From Bryobacterales bacterium (lineage in GTDB: Bacteria > Acidobacteriota > Terriglobia > Bryobacterales > Bryobacteraceae), in contig PMOK01000282.1 in NCBI GenBank assembly GCA_003162425.1, positions 26,416-90,415 on the forward strand: a DNA stretch of 64,000 nucleotides, given 5' to 3'. Positions 51,451-60,298 of the stretch are shown here, piece after piece. A program made the position numbers and the translations under genes. The notes beneath the pieces are model-generated. The model worked only from the letters and a program-made list of their open reading frames with translations. It ran no database searches and was not told the DNA's origin. Each line of letters starts with the position of its first letter. Position 1 is the first letter of the stretch.

Positions 51451-51747
51451 ATGTCCATACCAATTGCTCCTATCGGCCCTGTTAGCATTCCCCAGATCGC
51501 TCCGGTCGACTCTTCCACGGCTACTCCTGGCGGTTTTCAATCCGTGCTGGAAGGTCTGGTCGGAGGAGTTGAAAAATCGCAGGCCCAGGCCCAGCAAACG
51601 GTGAACAGCTTTCTTACCGGCGGCAACGAGGAATTGCACTCGGTGGCCTTGGCGGCTCAGCGATCGTCGCTCGAGTTCGACTTGTTCATGCAAGTCAGGA
51701 ATAAGGTAGTGTCGGCCTATCAAGAGGTCATGAGGATGCAAGTCTGA
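51451..51747 (+). CDS. fliE: Flagellar MS-ring/rod adaptor FliE
   Basis: 98 residues. The C-terminal VNSFLTGGNEELHSVALAAQRSSLEFDLFMQVRNKVVSAYQEVMRMQV is the FliE signature; the N-terminus is Pro/Ile-rich. FliE joins the MS ring to the rod and is the first exported substrate. The order flgB-flgC-fliE-fliF is conserved across phyla. Confidence 0.95.
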   Translation: MSIPIAPIGPVSIPQIAPVDSSTATPGGFQSVLEGLVGGVEKSQAQAQQTVNSFLTGGNEELHSVALAAQRSSLEFDLFMQVRNKVVSAYQEVMRMQV

Positions 51748-51776
51748 GATGAGCGTAGTATTGCCCTCTTCAATCC

Positions 51777-53432
51777 ATGGAACAACTCAAGAAACTTCTG
51801 GCTTCTTTAACCGCGATGCAACGCGTGACCATCGTGCTCTGTGCTCTCGCAATGGCCGCGGGCGTCATGTGGTTCTCGCGTTGGCAGCAGGACGCCGGCA
51901 TGCGCCCGCTTTACACGGCGTTGTCGCCGGAAGACGCCAGCGCCATGGTCGCGAAACTACGCGAAGGCGGAGTAGTTTATAAGGTCGGAGAAAATGGCAC
52001 AAGCCTGATGGTGCCCGAAGCCCGCGTGGCAGAACTGCGGCTGGAAATGGCCGGCCTGGGACTTCCCAAAACGGGGCGCATCGGCTTTGAGATTTTCGAC
52101 AAGACGAACTTCGGCATTACCGACTTCGCCGAACATGTGAACTATCGCCGTGCTGTGGAAGGCGAACTGGAGCGCTCGGTGATGGCGCTGGCAGCCGTGC
52201 AGCAGGCGCGCGTTCATGTGAGTTTGCCCAAGGAATCTGTTTTCACCGATTCTCGTGAGGCCGCAAAAGCCAGCGTACTGGTGGGTCTTCGTCCGGGCGC
52301 GCGGTTGTCTGCTCAAAACGTGATTGCCATTACCAACCTGGTGTCAAGCGCCGTGGAAGGCTTGGCGCCCGAATCCGTTTCCTTAGTGGACATGAGCGGA
52401 AACCTGCTTAGCCGGCCACGGCGCGATGGGTTGCCCGATGGTGCGCAAATAAGCGAGGCCGCGCTCGAATACCGGCAGGCCATCGAACATGACCTGGCCC
52501 TCAAGATCAACAACACCTTGGACCCGCTGCTGGGCGCCGACAAGTTCCGTACTGGAGTTTCGGCTGAAGTAGACATGACCAGTGGCGAACAAAGCGAGGA
52601 GACATTCGACCCCACCAAGTCCGTGATGGTGACGTCGCAGAAAACCGAAGATTCTAGCGGAACCACCCGCGCCGCCGCTGCACCTACGCCTCCAGGTACA
52701 TCTGCGAACCTCCCGCAGGCCGCCGCTGCTCACCCGACTGGAAGCGGATCGACATCCACTAAGCGGAGCGAGAGCATCGCTTACCAATCCAGCCGCGTCA
52801 CCAAGCATGTCAAGCTGCCGCAAGGCGCTATCAAGCGTCTGTCGATCGCCGTCTTGGTGGATCAGGGCGCCAAATGGGAAGGGCAGGGCAAGCAGATGCA
52901 TCGCGTTGTCACGCCGCCGGACACCGAAAGGATCAAGGCCATTCAAACTTTGGTATCTACCCTGGTTGGCCTGAATCCGGAGCGCGGAGATCAGCTCACT
53001 GTGGAAGCGCTTCCTTTTGACAGCACACTGAACATGGAGCTTCCTCCCGCGCAGACGCCCGAGCCTGCCAAGCGCGACAACTTGACGGCGATCGAGACGC
53101 TCAAACAAAAACCGATCATCCTGTGGGGATCGGCTGGAGGGGCGGTCCTGGTGATTGCGCTGGTTATCTTTCGAGTGTCGCGCGGCAAAAAGAAAGAACG
53201 TATCCAGGATATGCCTGAGGTGCTGCCACCGGCCACCTCAATGGCCAGCCTCACGGCCGGCCCCGGTTCGCAGCCGGGCGCCATCGCGGCCAACGAAGGT
53301 GCGCGCCTGCCTGCACTCATGCCCTCCAGAACCGAGGTCCTGCTGAACCAGCTACAGGAAAGCGGACGAAACAATCCAGAAGCATGGGCAGGAGTTCTGC
53401 GTGGCTGGCTGTCGGAAGAAGAGGCGCACTAG
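51777..53432 (+). CDS. fliF: Flagellar MS-ring protein FliF
   Basis: 551 residues. Two membrane helices (MQRVTIVLCALAMAAGVMWFS near residue 15 and IILWGSAGGAVLVIALVIFRV near 450) enclose the ring-building motifs (LYTALSPEDASAMVAKLREGGVVYKV, LERSVMALAAVQQARVHVSLP). The C-terminal cytoplasmic end (LLNQLQESGRNNPEAWAGVLRGWLSEE) binds FliG. A Pro/Thr/Ser-rich insert is in the periplasmic part. Confidence 0.96.
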   Translation: MEQLKKLLASLTAMQRVTIVLCALAMAAGVMWFSRWQQDAGMRPLYTALSPEDASAMVAKLREGGVVYKVGENGTSLMVPEARVAELRLEMAGLGLPKTGRIGFEIFDKTNFGITDFAEHVNYRRAVEGELERSVMALAAVQQARVHVSLPKESVFTDSREAAKASVLVGLRPGARLSAQNVIAITNLVSSAVEGLAPESVSLVDMSGNLLSRPRRDGLPDGAQISEAALEYRQAIEHDLALKINNTLDPLLGADKFRTGVSAEVDMTSGEQSEETFDPTKSVMVTSQKTEDSSGTTRAAAAPTPPGTSANLPQAAAAHPTGSGSTSTKRSESIAYQSSRVTKHVKLPQGAIKRLSIAVLVDQGAKWEGQGKQMHRVVTPPDTERIKAIQTLVSTLVGLNPERGDQLTVEALPFDSTLNMELPPAQTPEPAKRDNLTAIETLKQKPIILWGSAGGAVLVIALVIFRVSRGKKKERIQDMPEVLPPATSMASLTAGPGSQPGAIAANEGARLPALMPSRTEVLLNQLQESGRNNPEAWAGVLRGWLSEEEAH

Positions 53433-53442
53433 ATAACCCCTC

Positions 53443-54459
53443 ATGACCCTGAACGAAACTGCAACGGCGAAAATCCCCGGCCCTCAAAAAGCGGCCATTC
53501 TGTTGGTCGCGCTTGGTGACAAGCTGGGCGGCGAGATTCTGAAGCAACTGAATGACGAGGAAGTGAAGGCCGTCAGCAAAGCCATCGCGCGTCTCGACAA
53601 GATCACGCCCAATCAGACCGAATCCGTGCTGGAAGAATTTTCTCAAGCCACGCGGAGTGGTGCACGCGGCGGGTTCGATTTTGCCAAGAAAATGCTGGCC
53701 AACGCCTTTGGTCCCGAAGGAGCTAAGCGGATTGCCGAGCATCTGCCGAAGTCCGGAGCTCAAGCCAACAGGAATATCGAGTCCATACAGAAGGCCGACC
53801 CCCTGCAATTGAGCCGGTTCATGGAGGGCGAGCATCCGCAAACCATCGCGCTGATACTCTCGCACCTCTCAGCGTCACAAGCGGCTTCGCTGATTGCGAA
53901 CCTTCCTCCGGGGATGCGCCCGGATGTGGCGCTGAGAATCGCGCAACTGGACAAAGTTTCTCCGGATGTCGTAGCCCGCGTGTCACTCGTGATCTCCGAA
54001 AAGTTGAAGACGGTCGGGGAATTGAGAATGGAAGCGCACGGAGGTCCGCGCTCCGTGGCCGAAATCCTGAATCGCATGGATTCCGCCATCAGCGACGAGA
54101 TTCTCACGAACATGAAAGAAGAGCAGACGTTGGTAGATGCCATCCGGCACTACATGTTCACCTTCGAGGATCTCCTGTTGATCGATCCGGCCGCTATGAA
54201 GGAAGTGGTTGCCAAAATCGACAAGAAGCTGCTTGTGGTGGCGCTCAAAGGCACCAGCGAGCAATTAAAAAATCATTTTCTGCAGTGCATGTCCCAACGC
54301 GGAGGAGAGATGCTGCGCGAGGACATGGAAGCAACCGGCCCGGTGCGAATCCGCGACGTAGAGGCCGCGCAACAGCAGATTCTGGCCGTGGTTCAGCAGT
54401 TGGAGTCCGAGGGCGTTCTCAGTCTCAAGGGCGGCGGTGACAGTCAATATGTCGTCTGA
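53443..54459 (+). CDS. fliG: Flagellar motor switch protein FliG
   Basis: 338 residues with all three domains. EHPQTIALILSHLSASQAASLIANLPP is the conserved middle motif, and FTFEDLLLIDPAAMKEVVAKIDKKLLVVALKGTSEQLKNHFLQCMSQRGGEMLREDME is the torque helix region with its charged residues. It starts ten bases after fliF and its end overlaps fliH. Confidence 0.97.
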   Translation: MTLNETATAKIPGPQKAAILLVALGDKLGGEILKQLNDEEVKAVSKAIARLDKITPNQTESVLEEFSQATRSGARGGFDFAKKMLANAFGPEGAKRIAEHLPKSGAQANRNIESIQKADPLQLSRFMEGEHPQTIALILSHLSASQAASLIANLPPGMRPDVALRIAQLDKVSPDVVARVSLVISEKLKTVGELRMEAHGGPRSVAEILNRMDSAISDEILTNMKEEQTLVDAIRHYMFTFEDLLLIDPAAMKEVVAKIDKKLLVVALKGTSEQLKNHFLQCMSQRGGEMLREDMEATGPVRIRDVEAAQQQILAVVQQLESEGVLSLKGGGDSQYVV

Positions 54460-55063
54460 GATTCTGCTCGGTGACGAACACTCGGCCGCCCCGGCATTTT
54501 TCCGCACGGTGGCCTCGGCTCGAACCGATCGATTGCACAATTCCCGTCCGGACGCCGCCCGCGAGGCCGCACAGGCACTGGAACAGGCGCGCCGGGAGGC
54601 CTTCGATCAAGGTGTCGCTACGGGCCGCAAAGATGCCGAGCAACAAATCCTTCCGGCATTTGAAAAAATGGCACGCAATCTGGCCGATCTTGCACGCCTG
54701 CGCGAGTCGCTTCGCGAAGAAACGTTGCACGACCTGGTCCGGCTGGCTACGCTGATCGCGGCGCGCGTGGTTCACCGTGAGGTAGTCATCGATCCGGATG
54801 CGCTGGCCGGTTTGGTAAAGGCATCATTTTCCAAGCTGCAATCCCGTGAGATCAGCCGCGTGCGCATGCATCCCAGCCTGGAATCGTTGGTGCGAAAGTG
54901 CCTGGAGCAGTGCGGCTCTCCCAAGAACCTGGTTTTGTCCGCCGATCCGGCTCTGAATCCCGGCGAATTGTTTTTCGACACTTCGCAAGGCCTGCTGGAC
55001 GCTTCCGTCGATACCCAATTGCGCGAGATTGAACGCGGCCTGATCGACAAGTTGGGTACCTAA
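54449..55063 (+). CDS. fliH: Flagellar ATPase regulator FliH
   Basis: 204 residues from the ATG at 54449 (a GTG at 54437 is possible). The N-terminus is helical with an Ala/Glu-rich coil (REAAQALEQARREAFDQGVATGRKDAEQQILPAFEKM) and the C-terminal domain (LATLIAARVVHREVVIDPDALAGLVKASFSKLQ) matches FliH/YscL. FliH tethers the FliI ATPase to FliN at the C-ring. It overlaps fliG by 11 bases. Confidence 0.85.
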   Translation: MSSEILLGDEHSAAPAFFRTVASARTDRLHNSRPDAAREAAQALEQARREAFDQGVATGRKDAEQQILPAFEKMARNLADLARLRESLREETLHDLVRLATLIAARVVHREVVIDPDALAGLVKASFSKLQSREISRVRMHPSLESLVRKCLEQCGSPKNLVLSADPALNPGELFFDTSQGLLDASVDTQLREIERGLIDKLGT

Positions 55064-55064
55064 T

Positions 55065-56393
55065 ATGACTACCGCTTCGACCTCCCCGCTGGGATCCTTG
55101 ATCCAGCACACTTCCGAAGTAGAATTGTTGCCTTGGGTGGGCGAAGTTACCGAGATGGTGGGACTGCTGATCGCCTCGCGAGGCCCCGTAGTTTCCATCG
55201 GCGATTTCTGTGAAGTACGCACCTCTTCCGGCCGCTCCATCCGATCGCAAGTAATCGGTTTTCGAAATGAACAGGTGCTGTCGCTCCCCCTAGAAGAAAT
55301 GGATGGTCTTCAACTGGGCGACCGCGTGATCGCGCGTAAGAACGAAGCTCTGTTACGCGTGGGCCCACAACTATTAGGGCGCGTCTTGGACGGGTTCGGC
55401 CGGCCCATCGACGGTGGCCCTCCCATTCAGGCCTCCGCGGCGTATCCTCTTTATGCAGCCGCGCCGTGCCCGTTGGACCGTGAGCACATCACCGAGCCTT
55501 TGATCACCGGTATTCGCGCTATTGATGGATTGCTTCCGTGTGGCAAGGGACAGCGCGTGGGGATCTTCGGCGGCAGCGGTGTGGGCAAAAGCACACTGCT
55601 CGGAGCCATGTCGCGCCACAACGACGCCGACGTCAGCGTGATCGCGCTGGTGGGCGAACGCAATCGCGAGGTGCGAGCGTTTCTCGAAAACGAACTTGGC
55701 CCCCAAGGCCGCAGCCGCTCCGTAGTGGTAGTGGCTACTTCCGATCGCCCCGCGCCGCTTCGCATCCGGGCCTGCTTCGTAGCGTTGGCGGTAGCCGAGT
55801 ATTTCCGCGATCAAGGCAAGAATGTCCTGATGGTGCTGGATTCTGTGACTCGGCTGGCCATGGCCCAGCGCGAAATCGGCCTGGCTGCCGGAGAGCCGCC
55901 CAGTCAAAAAGGATACACGCCTTCGGTTTTTGCGCTGCTGCCCAAAATCTTCGAACGCGCCGGACACTTCAAGAAAGGTTCCATCACGGGATTCTTCACG
56001 GTTCTGGTGGAGGGCGACGATTTCAACGAGCCGATTTGCGATGCCGTACGCGGCATTCTGGACGGTCACTTTATCCTCTCGCGCGAACTGGGAGCGGCCG
56101 GCCATTATCCTGCTCTCGATATCCGGCATTCTCTGAGCCGCTTAACTTCTCGCGTGGCCAGTCCGCAGCAGGTTTCTTCCATTCAAAAAATTCGGGAGGC
56201 GCTGGCTCTGTATCACGATTCGCAAGATCTCATCCAGTTGGGTGCTTATGCGGCCGGAAGCAATCCGAAACTGGACGCATGCATCCGATGCCGGCCGGAA
56301 ATCCTGAATTTCCTCAAACAGGACGCGCACGCCTTCTCGAGTCTTTCGGAAACCTTGGAGCGCCTGGAAAAGTTGGTTGCCCATCTGGGGTAA
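55065..56393 (+). CDS. fliI: Flagellum-specific ATPase FliI
   Basis: 442 residues, the usual length. Walker A GGSGVGKST is at about 169-177, Walker B in NVLMVLDSVTRLAMAQREI, and AAGEPPSQKGYTPSVFALLPKIFERAG is typical of the F1-related export ATPases. FliI unfolds and delivers substrates to the gate. It starts directly after fliH and is followed by fliJ after 15 bases. Confidence 0.97.
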   Translation: MTTASTSPLGSLIQHTSEVELLPWVGEVTEMVGLLIASRGPVVSIGDFCEVRTSSGRSIRSQVIGFRNEQVLSLPLEEMDGLQLGDRVIARKNEALLRVGPQLLGRVLDGFGRPIDGGPPIQASAAYPLYAAAPCPLDREHITEPLITGIRAIDGLLPCGKGQRVGIFGGSGVGKSTLLGAMSRHNDADVSVIALVGERNREVRAFLENELGPQGRSRSVVVVATSDRPAPLRIRACFVALAVAEYFRDQGKNVLMVLDSVTRLAMAQREIGLAAGEPPSQKGYTPSVFALLPKIFERAGHFKKGSITGFFTVLVEGDDFNEPICDAVRGILDGHFILSRELGAAGHYPALDIRHSLSRLTSRVASPQQVSSIQKIREALALYHDSQDLIQLGAYAAGSNPKLDACIRCRPEILNFLKQDAHAFSSLSETLERLEKLVAHLG

Positions 56394-56408
56394 CCCCGGA
56401 AGCCGCGT

Positions 56409-56849
56409 ATGGGGCGCTTTCATTTCCCGTTGGACAGAGTGATTCGCTGGCGCTCGCTTGAGTTCTCGCTCGAACAGGCCAAATTGAAGCGTTTGGGCCA
56501 GGAACAGATTCGTCTTCAAATGCAAGCGGCTGCGCTGGGCGCTGAGAAATCGAAACTGGGTGCGTCCATTGTAACGCTCCTGGATCCCCGCGGCGAGGAC
56601 TTGCGTGCAATGGTCGACTATGGCTCGAACCTACGCCGGCGGGCGCAAAAACTAGGGGAGTTGAGGACCCGCTGCGAGCGGGATCTCGCGTTGCAGAAGA
56701 AAAAATACAATGAAGCCAAGCAGCGCCTTCAGTTGCTCGAACAATTGCGGGATCGGAAGCTCACCGAATGGCGCTACGAACAAGGGCAGGCACTCGAAAC
56801 CCTGGCAGCGGAATCGTATCTTTCCAATTGGAATAGGGAGCGGCGCTGA
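56409..56849 (+). CDS. fliJ: Flagellar export protein FliJ
   Basis: 146 residues. FHFPLDRVIRWRSLEFSLEQAKLKRL is close to the FliJ start, and the rest is a long antiparallel coiled coil (LRRRAQKLGELRTRCERDLALQKKKYNEAKQRLQLLEQLRD). FliJ fits in the FliI ring like the gamma subunit of F1. It ends the basal-body operon; a three-hairpin repeat begins at the base after its stop. Confidence 0.85.
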   Translation: MGRFHFPLDRVIRWRSLEFSLEQAKLKRLGQEQIRLQMQAAALGAEKSKLGASIVTLLDPRGEDLRAMVDYGSNLRRRAQKLGELRTRCERDLALQKKKYNEAKQRLQLLEQLRDRKLTEWRYEQGQALETLAAESYLSNWNRERR

Positions 56850-56957
56850 AGTGGGGCGGACCCCCTGGTCCCGCGGGTCCCCCAGGACCCGCAGATTTTG
56901 GCGCTCCCCAGCAGGCCGACGAGGGCGTCGGCCGCGGACCAGGGGGTCCGCCCCACT
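56850..56957. repeat. Three-hairpin palindromic element
   Basis: The outer arms 56850-56871 and 56936-56957 are perfect 22-base reverse complements (core TGGGGCGGACCCCCTGGTCC). Between them are two smaller stems: GCGGGTCC/GGACCCGC around CCCA (about 56873-56892) and GCCGAC/GTCGGC (about 56914-56931). The element fills the space from the fliJ stop to five bases before the end of the PilZ gene. It is GC-rich with no T-run. Confidence 0.85.
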
Positions 56958-56962
56958 GGCTT

Positions 56963-57289
56963 CTAACGCGGCGTCTGCGTCAGGCCTCTTAAAGAGTCCT
57001 GGCCGTCCAGCACCTGTTGAATCCGAACTCCGGTCACGAACTCGACATGAGCAGCGTACTCTCGCAGCCGGCAGTGTCGCACCTCGCCCACCAGACGGCA
57101 GTCTTCAAACTCGATATTGACGCTGGTGCCGGGAGGGAGATAGCGCGTGCCGACGAAGCACAGACCGCCTTCCGAGAGATCCAACAGGCGTCCCGTTCCA
57201 TGTTCAAGCCGGTTTCCGCGCATCGCGTCCACCTGGATGGCCAGATCGGCAGCGTAGCGGGAATGCCGGCGTTGTTTGAACCCTTTCAT
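56963..57289 (-). CDS. PilZ-domain c-di-GMP-binding protein
   Basis: 108 residues, a single PilZ domain. The RxxxR motif is at residues 7-11 (RRHSR) and the D/NxSxxG motif at 37-42 (DLSEGG), so both c-di-GMP contacts are kept. It could bind the second messenger and act on motility or export by direct contact. It converges with fliJ across the repeat element and is 36 bases downstream of the CBM9-like gene on the same strand. Confidence 0.85.
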   Translation of the reverse strand: MKGFKQRRHSRYAADLAIQVDAMRGNRLEHGTGRLLDLSEGGLCFVGTRYLPPGTSVNIEFEDCRLVGEVRHCRLREYAAHVEFVTGVRIQQVLDGQDSLRGLTQTPR

Positions 57290-57325
57290 CGATTGATAAT
57301 CGGCTGTTTCGAAAGCTAGCTGTAC

Positions 57326-58042
57326 CTATTTAGACTCGAGCTTCAACAACCCGAAGCGCTCCGGCACATGAAAGCTAGCGTCCATGGTTGGTTGCCACGT
57401 GATCCACTTGTGGTTTCCCGGCGGCCCTTGGGATCGATACAAGTTGATTCGGAATTCGGCGTCCACTTGCGGAGGCCGCGAGTCAATGGCTGCCCAGGGA
57501 ATCCGCATGGCGGCGTACCAGATCTTGCTGGCACGGTCGATTCTCGCCGAGACCTGAAATCCTGAGTTCCAAAGCCACCCGTCTTCCGGATGTGGTTTCG
57601 AGCGGTCAATGTCGAGATCCACCCACTCGCCTTGCGGCGAAATTTCAAACTCCCGGTAACGGCGTATATTTTTGAAATCCGAGCCGATGAATACCTCCGC
57701 GACGTCCCAGTTCCAGAGCTCGTTCGTTTCGCTTGCTGTAACCGGGTGCGGCTTTAGGTAAAGCTCCTGGTATGGGCATGTAAAAAGGAAGTACAGGTTG
57801 CCGGCGGTCCAGCGTGAACGCACTTCAGTAGAGAATCCGGGGACAGGTTTTCCGAAGTTGTCCCGATCAGCAACCACGGGCCGTGCGTCCTGCCAGAAGG
57901 ATGAGCTGGGATTGGTATCCAGCACGACATCGGCTTCGGCACGCACGCTCGCCATGGTCCCCGTGGAAGCAAGCAGCGCCGCGGTAGTGCTCAGAAGGAA
58001 CAGACCGGTGGCGATTCGTGGTCCTGAGGTTGTCAAAGACAC
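57326..58042 (-). CDS. Secreted CBM9-like carbohydrate-binding domain protein
   Basis: 238 residues. A hydrophobic leader (GLFLLSTTAALLASTGTMASVRA) precedes one domain with the pattern of carbohydrate-binding family 9 (SRWTAGNLYFLFTCPYQELYLKP, WNWDVAEVFIGSDF, YREFEISPQGEWVDLDID). No catalytic domain is attached. Such proteins are common in acidobacteria and may bind sugars or surface polymers outside the cell. It is divergent from the aldehyde dehydrogenase gene. Confidence 0.78.
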   Translation of the reverse strand: MSLTTSGPRIATGLFLLSTTAALLASTGTMASVRAEADVVLDTNPSSSFWQDARPVVADRDNFGKPVPGFSTEVRSRWTAGNLYFLFTCPYQELYLKPHPVTASETNELWNWDVAEVFIGSDFKNIRRYREFEISPQGEWVDLDIDRSKPHPEDGWLWNSGFQVSARIDRASKIWYAAMRIPWAAIDSRPPQVDAEFRINLYRSQGPPGNHKWITWQPTMDASFHVPERFGLLKLESK

Positions 58043-58069
58043 TTAAGATTCCTGGTTCCAGACATGTTA

Positions 58070-58097
58070 TTGTCTAGTGTAGCTTACAGCGTATTGT
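58070..58097 (+). promoter_or_regulatory. Possible sigma70-type promoter of the aldehyde dehydrogenase gene
   Basis: TTGTCT at 58070-58075 and TATTGT at 58092-58097 are 16 bases apart. The expected start near 58104 leaves about 26 bases to the ATG at 58130, with AGGAG in between. Confidence 0.4.
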
Positions 58098-58129
58098 GAG
58101 CAACGGTATTTGTAAAAGGAGTTCGCAAA

Positions 58130-59608
58130 ATGGCCTCTGTCATGTCCCCGGCTAAGGAAAGCCGAGTCGCTGTGTCAGCGACAAAACTCTTGATCAACAA
58201 TCGCTGGGTCCCGAGCGAATCCGGCAAAACCTTTGCGACCGTGAATCCGTCAACCGGCGAAGAAATCTGCCAGATTGCCGAAGCCGATGCAGCCGATGTG
58301 GATAAGGCGGTCAATGCTGCCAGGCGGGCATTCGAACACGGAGCGTGGCGCAAGATTCCCGCATCTGAGCGGGGACGTCTGCTTCACCGGCTCGCTGATT
58401 TGATTGAAAAGAACGCCGACGAGTTGGCCGCTCTCGAATCGTTGGACAACGGTAAGCCCGTGTCCATCGCGAAAGCCGTAGACGTCGCGGCCACGGTGGG
58501 CTGCTTCCGGTATTTTGCCGGCTGGTCCGATAAAGTTCACGGAAAAACAATTCCCGTAGATGGCGATTTCTTTTGCTATACGCGGCATGAGCCGGTCGGT
58601 GTAGTGGGGCAGATCATTCCCTGGAACTTCCCCATGTTGATGTTGGCCTGGAAGTTGGCCCCGGCGCTGGCGACTGGAAACACGGTGGTGATGAAGCCGG
58701 CCGAGCAAACACCTCTCTCAGCGCTGCGTATCGGTGAGCTGATTGTGGAAGCAGGGTTTCCGGAAGGAGTGGTGAACCTGCTGCCGGGATTTGGTCCGAC
58801 GGCCGGCGCAGCCATCGCGCATCACATGGACGTCGATAAGGTAGCGTTCACCGGTTCCACCGAAGTGGGACGACTCATCATGGAAGCCGCCGCGAAATCC
58901 AACTTGAAGCGGATCACCTTGGAATTGGGCGGCAAGAGTCCCAACATTGTGTTCGCGGACACGGATCTGGATGAAGCAGTGGAGGGCGCGCACTTCGGAT
59001 TGTTCTTCAACCATGGCCAGTGCTGCTGCGCCGGGTCCCGCGTGTTCGTAGAAGAGAAAATATACGATCAGTTCGTTGAAAAGAGCGGCGCCCGTGCGAG
59101 AAAAACCACGGTGGGCGATCCCTTCGATCCCAAGACCGAACAAGGTCCGCAAGTGGATCAAACGCAGTTCGACAAGGTTATGGGGTATATCGAATCGGGC
59201 CGGGACGAGGGAGCCAAGCTGGTTTGCGGCGGTGGTCGCGTTGGAGATCGCGGCTATTTCATCCAACCCACGGTATTCGCCGATGTTCAGGATGAGATGA
59301 AGATAGCGCGGGAAGAAATCTTCGGCCCGGTGATGAGCATCATCCCCTTCAAAAGCGCCGAGGAGGTGGTGGACAGAGCCAATCGGACCACGTATGGACT
59401 GGCCGCAGCCGTCTGGACCCGCGACATCAAGAAAGCTCACGCGATCGCGAACAACGTGCGGGCCGGCACGGTCTGGGTAAACTGCTACAACGTCCTGGAC
59501 ACGCGCGCTCCCTTCGGCGGATTCAAGCAATCCGGCATTGGACGCGAGCTCGGCGAGTATGGATTGCAGCAGTACACCGAGGTCAAGACGGTAACCGTGA
59601 AACTGTAA
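58130..59608 (+). CDS. Aldehyde dehydrogenase (NAD(P)-dependent, ALDH1/2 type)
   Basis: 492 residues, full length. It oxidises an aldehyde to its acid. The catalytic cysteine is the middle Cys of GQCCCAGSR (about C299), the general-base glutamate is in LELGGKSPN (about E265), the cofactor loop is FTGSTEVG (about 240-247) and the lysine in VMKPAEQTP is about K189. The sequence is closest in style to retinal/phenylacetaldehyde-type dehydrogenases, but substrate cannot be read. It is a single gene with promoter and terminator. Confidence 0.93.
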   Translation: MASVMSPAKESRVAVSATKLLINNRWVPSESGKTFATVNPSTGEEICQIAEADAADVDKAVNAARRAFEHGAWRKIPASERGRLLHRLADLIEKNADELAALESLDNGKPVSIAKAVDVAATVGCFRYFAGWSDKVHGKTIPVDGDFFCYTRHEPVGVVGQIIPWNFPMLMLAWKLAPALATGNTVVMKPAEQTPLSALRIGELIVEAGFPEGVVNLLPGFGPTAGAAIAHHMDVDKVAFTGSTEVGRLIMEAAAKSNLKRITLELGGKSPNIVFADTDLDEAVEGAHFGLFFNHGQCCCAGSRVFVEEKIYDQFVEKSGARARKTTVGDPFDPKTEQGPQVDQTQFDKVMGYIESGRDEGAKLVCGGGRVGDRGYFIQPTVFADVQDEMKIAREEIFGPVMSIIPFKSAEEVVDRANRTTYGLAAAVWTRDIKKAHAIANNVRAGTVWVNCYNVLDTRAPFGGFKQSGIGRELGEYGLQQYTEVKTVTVKL

Positions 59609-59631
59609 GAGACAGACGCGACGCAATCGCG

Positions 59632-59667
59632 AAGGCGACCCCTACCGAGGGGTCGCCTTTTGCTTTT
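59632..59667 (+). terminator. Rho-independent terminator of the aldehyde dehydrogenase gene
   Basis: AAGGCGACCCC (59632-59642) pairs with GGGGTCGCCTT (59649-59659) across a six-base loop, followed by TTGCTTTT. It lies 24 bases after the stop. This is the strongest terminator in the window. Confidence 0.92.
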
Positions 59668-59867
59668 GTGGCCGCGCCATACGATCGCGGCCCGGTTGCA
59701 CGTCCTCGGGGTAGCACGTGCGTCCAAAAAAAAGCTAGAGTTTAAACAAGCACTGAAGAACTGCGGACCGAGTTCGATCGGCCGCCCTGCTGCACGGGGA
59801 CTGTTTCCTTCCCCACTCACGCGAGAGTCGTTCCCCTCTCCTCCGTTATCCAGCTTGTAGTCGTCTG

Positions 59868-60260
59868 ATGGAGGTGTCGCTGTTGTCTCGCTCCCTCGTG
59901 TTCCGCTACGCCCTCGCTCTGGTCAGCGTCCTGCTCGCAACCTGGGTTAGACTTCTAGTCGACGCAATACTCGGCAATCAGTTCCCCCTTGCCATATTCT
60001 ACTTCGCGGTCGGCAGCAGTGGTTCTGGGCGCTATTTCGGCGAACTATTTTTTGATCCCGCCGCTGATCGGGACTTGGGCTTGGGCCCACCCATGGCCTA
60101 CCGCATCCTCTCGTTATTCGGCGCGTCGGTCAGCGTTCGGAACCGGCAACCCTCCGGAATACAGCTCACCGTATCGTTAAAGGATGCCGCGCCGGACTGC
60201 GGTCGCACGCTGCCTGGCGGTAGTGGCACAGTTGAGGCTATACCGTCCCGCTAATTGAGA
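59868..60260 (+). pseudogene. Decayed DUF4118 sensor N-terminus (histidine kinase remnant)
   Basis: In one frame the sequence reads SRSLVFRYALALVSVLLATWVRLLVDAILG followed by NQFPLAIFYFAV, the first two membrane helices of the DUF4118 (KdpD-type) sensor domain. The continuation, VVLGAISANYFLIPP, appears in another frame from about 60020, so a frameshift and a small deletion have broken it. Nothing resembling a kinase follows before the cheB end at 60299. Bases 59668-59867 hold nothing I can name. Confidence 0.6.
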
Positions 60261-60298
60261 TCCGCCATGTCATGCCCGTACATTGCCGGGTCCCGCTC

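Noticed and set aside
55374-56129. A 251-codon open frame antisense to fliI.
   Set aside because: The sense strand encodes a full export ATPase with all motifs; the antisense product has none.
59868-60254. An intact 128-residue protein gene.
   Set aside because: The N-terminus is a broken DUF4118 domain whose continuation is in another frame, so it is listed as a pseudogene.
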